A DNA stretch of 64,000 nucleotides, taken from assembly GCF_003931875.1 (NCBI RefSeq), contig NZ_CP034245.1, forward strand, positions 3,224,001 to 3,288,000, given 5' to 3'. Origin of the DNA: Microbacterium sp. 10M-3C3 (GTDB lineage Bacteria; Actinomycetota; Actinomycetes; Actinomycetales; Microbacteriaceae). Below, piece by piece: positions 61,882 to 64,000 of this stretch. The notes beneath the pieces are model-generated. The model worked only from the letters and a program-made list of their open reading frames with translations, was not told where the DNA came from and did no database searches. A program made the translations under genes and the position numbers. Position 1 is the first letter of the stretch. Every line of letters starts with the position of its first letter.

Positions 61882-62226
61882 CTATCGGGTCTGTGCGTGA
61901 TGCGTCGGCCGATCCTCCAGATGCACCGCCGCGTAGTGCAGTGCGGTGTTGGCGAGGTCTGCGGCGTGTTCATCGACGAGGTGATAGAGCATGCGTTGAC
62001 CATCTCGCCGACGGCGGACCATCCCGCTCCGCTGCAGCCGGTTCAGATGCTGGGAAACCGCCGGCGCGGGCCGACCCACTCGGCTCGCGAGCTGGCCAAC
62101 TGAACTCTCGGGGTGTTGCGCGAGTGCAAGGATGATCCGGATCCGTGTCCCCTCGGCGAGAGTACGGAAAACATCCACGGCTCCCGCGATCGCGCGATCC
62201 TCACTTTCCGCCGTCATCTGAACCAT
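61882..62226 (-). CDS. ArsR/SmtB-family metal regulator (copy 2)
   Basis: The 114-aa repressor (ATG 62226; ATG 62217 possible) has FRTLAEGTRIRIILALAQHPESSVGQLA and PAPAVSQHLNRLQRSGMVRRRR. The last helix DEHAADLANTALHYAAVHLED plus C-terminal HH offers metal ligands like SmtB/NmtR alpha-5 sites. It starts 7 bp after hisD and probably binds the operator at 63804. Confidence 0.9.
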   Translation of the reverse strand: MVQMTAESEDRAIAGAVDVFRTLAEGTRIRIILALAQHPESSVGQLASRVGRPAPAVSQHLNRLQRSGMVRRRRDGQRMLYHLVDEHAADLANTALHYAAVHLEDRPTHHAQTR

Positions 62227-62233
62227 CGACACG

Positions 62234-63601
62234 TCAGCCTTGCTGGATGTTCGTCCGGGAGTGGGCAAAGCGGGCCTCCAAGGCCGCGCCGTGCGCGGGG
62301 AGATCCTCCGCGGCGCTGAGCACGCGCACCGTCTCCCGCACGTGGCTGAGGGCAGCGGCCGGGTAGCGCACGGTCTGCACCGCCCGTAGGAACGTGTGCA
62401 CCGTGAGTCCGGAGGAGAACGTGGCCGTGCCTCCGGTGGGCAGTACATGGTTGGAGCCGGCGCAGTAGTCCCCAAGACTCACCGGCGTGGACGCGCCGAT
62501 GAAGATCGCGCCAGCGTTACGCACATGCCCGGCCACCCCGTCAGCGTCGTCGCAATGGATCTCGAGATGCTCAGGGGCGTATGCATCGCAGACCTCGATG
62601 CCGTGCTCGATGTCGTCGACGATCACGATCGCCGACTGCTGACCCGTCAGAGCAGCCCGCACCCGATCCGCATGGGGCGTGAAGGCGACCTGTCGATCCA
62701 GTTCCGTCTGCACGGCAAGGGCCAGGGAGGTGGAATCGGTGACCAAGACGGCGGCGGCGTACTCGTCGTGCTCGGCCTGGCAGATCATGTCGGCAGCAAT
62801 CAGCATCGGGTCGGCGAGCGAGTCCGCCAGGATCATCACCTCTGTCGCGCCGGCCTCCATGTCCACCGCGACCGTGTCGCGGACCAGACGCTTCGCGGCC
62901 GCGACGTACACATTCCCAGGCCCCGTGATCAGATCCACCGGCTGGACGCGACGTTCTTGCGCCGGGTCCTCGATGCCGTACGCGAGAGCAGCGACCGCCT
63001 GGGCGCCCCCGATGGCATAGACCTCGTCGATGCCCAGCATCGCCGCCGTCGCGAGGATCGTCGGGTGTGGCAAACCGCCGTGTTCGACCTGCGGGGGGCT
63101 CGCCAACGCGATCGAGCGCACACCGGCGACTTGAGCGGGAACCACGTTCATCACCACGGACGACGGGTACACCGCCTTCCCTCCAGGAACGTATACACCA
63201 GCCCGCTCGATGGGGAACCAGTTCAACGACACTTGGGCGTCCCCTTCGAAGCCCACCACGACCGGGGCGGGTAACTGTGAGCTCGCGAACCGACGGGTCC
63301 GCTCGATCACCTCCTCCAACGCACCACGAAGCTCCGGCGCAAGCGCGGAGGATGCTTCCGCCAAAGCCTCCGCCGGCACCCGCAGCATCTGTTGCTCAAC
63401 CCGATCGAATCGGGCAGCGAGCTCCGCAACTGCAGGAAACCCGTCGCGTCGCACGTCAGCAATGGTCGAAGACGCCGCAGGAATCGCCCCCGCCAAATCC
63501 ACGACCGCGCGCGGCACGGCACGGCGCACCTCATCCCGGGTGGCAGAGCTTCCACGAAAACCGATCACGCGCACAGCAACACTTCCGAACGCGTGAGTCA
63601 T
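62234..63601 (-). CDS. hisD: histidinol dehydrogenase in a metal operon
   Basis: The 455-aa enzyme has the HisD motifs CQAEHDEYAAAVLV (Zn ligands), YAPEHLEIHCDD (catalytic Glu-His), LGDYCAGSNHVLPT (Zn ligand Asp) and a late His near the C-terminus. It converts L-histidinol to L-histidine with NAD+ in two steps and binds Zn. ATG 63601 overlaps the stop of a 36-aa frame (ATGA). No other his genes are near. Co-transcription with arsR and a metal ATPase suggests histidine for metal chelation. Confidence 0.95.
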   Translation of the reverse strand: MTHAFGSVAVRVIGFRGSSATRDEVRRAVPRAVVDLAGAIPAASSTIADVRRDGFPAVAELAARFDRVEQQMLRVPAEALAEASSALAPELRGALEEVIERTRRFASSQLPAPVVVGFEGDAQVSLNWFPIERAGVYVPGGKAVYPSSVVMNVVPAQVAGVRSIALASPPQVEHGGLPHPTILATAAMLGIDEVYAIGGAQAVAALAYGIEDPAQERRVQPVDLITGPGNVYVAAAKRLVRDTVAVDMEAGATEVMILADSLADPMLIAADMICQAEHDEYAAAVLVTDSTSLALAVQTELDRQVAFTPHADRVRAALTGQQSAIVIVDDIEHGIEVCDAYAPEHLEIHCDDADGVAGHVRNAGAIFIGASTPVSLGDYCAGSNHVLPTGGTATFSSGLTVHTFLRAVQTVRYPAAALSHVRETVRVLSAAEDLPAHGAALEARFAHSRTNIQQG

Positions 63602-63708
63602 CGCCCGATCCCCCGAGCCACAGGCCCTGCGGGGGCGACACGCAAAGTTGCAGAAGCCATGATCGGCTCGAAGGTGATGGAGATGATGGAGATGATCGTT
63701 CCTCTCAT
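63598..63708 (-). CDS. 36-aa peptide coupled to hisD
   Basis: ATG 63708 overlaps the stop of the upstream 29-aa frame, and its TGA overlaps the hisD start (both ATGA). The peptide begins MRGTIISIISITFEPIMAS, an Ile/Ser-rich stretch from a CATCTC-type tandem repeat. In the hisD frame the same bases read His-rich (HLHHLHHL). Confidence 0.5.
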   Translation of the reverse strand: MRGTIISIISITFEPIMASATLRVAPAGPVARGIGR

Positions 63709-63794
63709 AACGAGAACCACGCCGATCCGGGCGAGGCAGTGCAGACCCGACGGCCTGTGGCATGTTCCTCGTCGAAGGAAGTGCCACACCTCAT
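63705..63794 (-). CDS. 29-aa leaderless peptide at the operon head
   Basis: ATG 63794 stands six bases after the -10 box TATCAT, so the transcript could begin with the codon itself. The peptide has two Cys and one His (MRCGTSFDEEHATGRRVC) and ends in ATGA overlap with the next frame. It could be a metal-sensing leader peptide. Confidence 0.5.
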   Translation of the reverse strand: MRCGTSFDEEHATGRRVCTASPGSAWFSL

Positions 63795-63800
63795 GGTAGC

Positions 63801-63826
63801 ATGATACCTACGCAGTTACGCAGATA
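63801..63826 (-). promoter_or_regulatory. promoter and ArsR-type operator of hisD-arsR-ATPase
   Basis: On the minus strand CTGCGTA occurs twice 8 bp apart (63823-63809) immediately before TATCAT (63806-63801), a TAnnnT -10. An ArsR dimer here would cover the -10 and -35 region. The same operator type lies at 44568. Confidence 0.7.
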
Positions 63827-64000
63827 ATGGGAGATGCGATCGGTTTCACGATCCTCTATCGCCGCACTCGTGATATCTCCGTTGACTGCGCCCCTTTGAT
63901 TCATCGGAAGCGGAACATCGAGCATCCCCTCAGCCGGCTGAAGACGCGTCGCACGGCTGCTGTTCTCCGCCCGCTTCACAGTGAGCTTGGCCCGATTGGC
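63827..64000. other. window end, no supportable gene
   Basis: A minus-strand frame enters from the right edge and runs to 63791, through the operator (LTVKRAENSSRATRLQ and on). Its overlap with the promoter makes it doubtful. No other signal is seen. Confidence 0.3.

Overview
The window is high-GC DNA (very high GC at third codon positions) with actinobacterial signatures: an HspR/HAIR-controlled dnaK operon, TAnnnT -10 boxes, leaderless GTG/ATG starts, and REP-like palindromes of the type common in Microbacteriaceae. I infer Microbacterium or a close relative.

Region 1 (1-9.3 kb) is ordinary chromosome. It holds a hypothetical protein, dnaK-grpE-dnaJ-hspR on the minus strand, a GNAT acetyltransferase, a UMF1-type MFS transporter, a divergent pair of MarR-type regulators with Gly/His-rich low-complexity segments, and dcd.

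Region 2 (9.33-37.5 kb) is an integrative and conjugative element (ICE). Its left edge is a tRNA-Gly gene cut in the anticodon loop. A strikingly structured 60-bp segment, a small excisionase-like protein, a tyrosine integrase and a complete tRNA-Gly(CCC) follow. The backbone, almost all on the minus strand, encodes a DUF4913-like protein, SSB, a giant methylase/SNF2-helicase protein, a VirD4-like coupling protein, VirB4-like ATPase, SCO6880-like protein, VirB6/TrbL-like channel, two pilin-like small membrane proteins, a lysozyme/M23 cell-wall hydrolase, a VirB8/TcpC-like protein, a ParB-like protein, a DUF2637 (Spd-like) protein and a primase/polymerase. A short motif recurs upstream of many of these units. 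No relaxase and no right end are seen, so the element probably continues past the window. A complete IS21-family element (35263-37389, 5-bp target duplication) sits upstream of the primase.

Region 3 (37.5-64 kb) looks like metal and envelope-stress cargo. It has three CtaG-type proteins (one fused to a CopD-like half), two CzcO-like flavoproteins, a CopZ-CopD/CtaG-CopA copper module next to a BlaI/CopY repressor and an M56 membrane protease, and a Met-rich DUF5134-like protein. It also has a six-gene DsbA/flavoprotein/LspA/CtaG operon, an MFS-ArsR operon, a VIT-family transporter, and a hisD-arsR-P-type ATPase operon preceded by two micro-ORFs chained by ATGA overlaps. Two ArsR-linked promoters and a third divergent promoter share CTGCGTA-like direct repeats spaced 8 or 16 bp.

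Together the cargo would move copper and other metals across the membrane, manage thiols and lipoproteins in the envelope, and assemble copper centres, with ArsR- and BlaI/CopY-type repressors as switches. Metal specificities are inferred from families and context.
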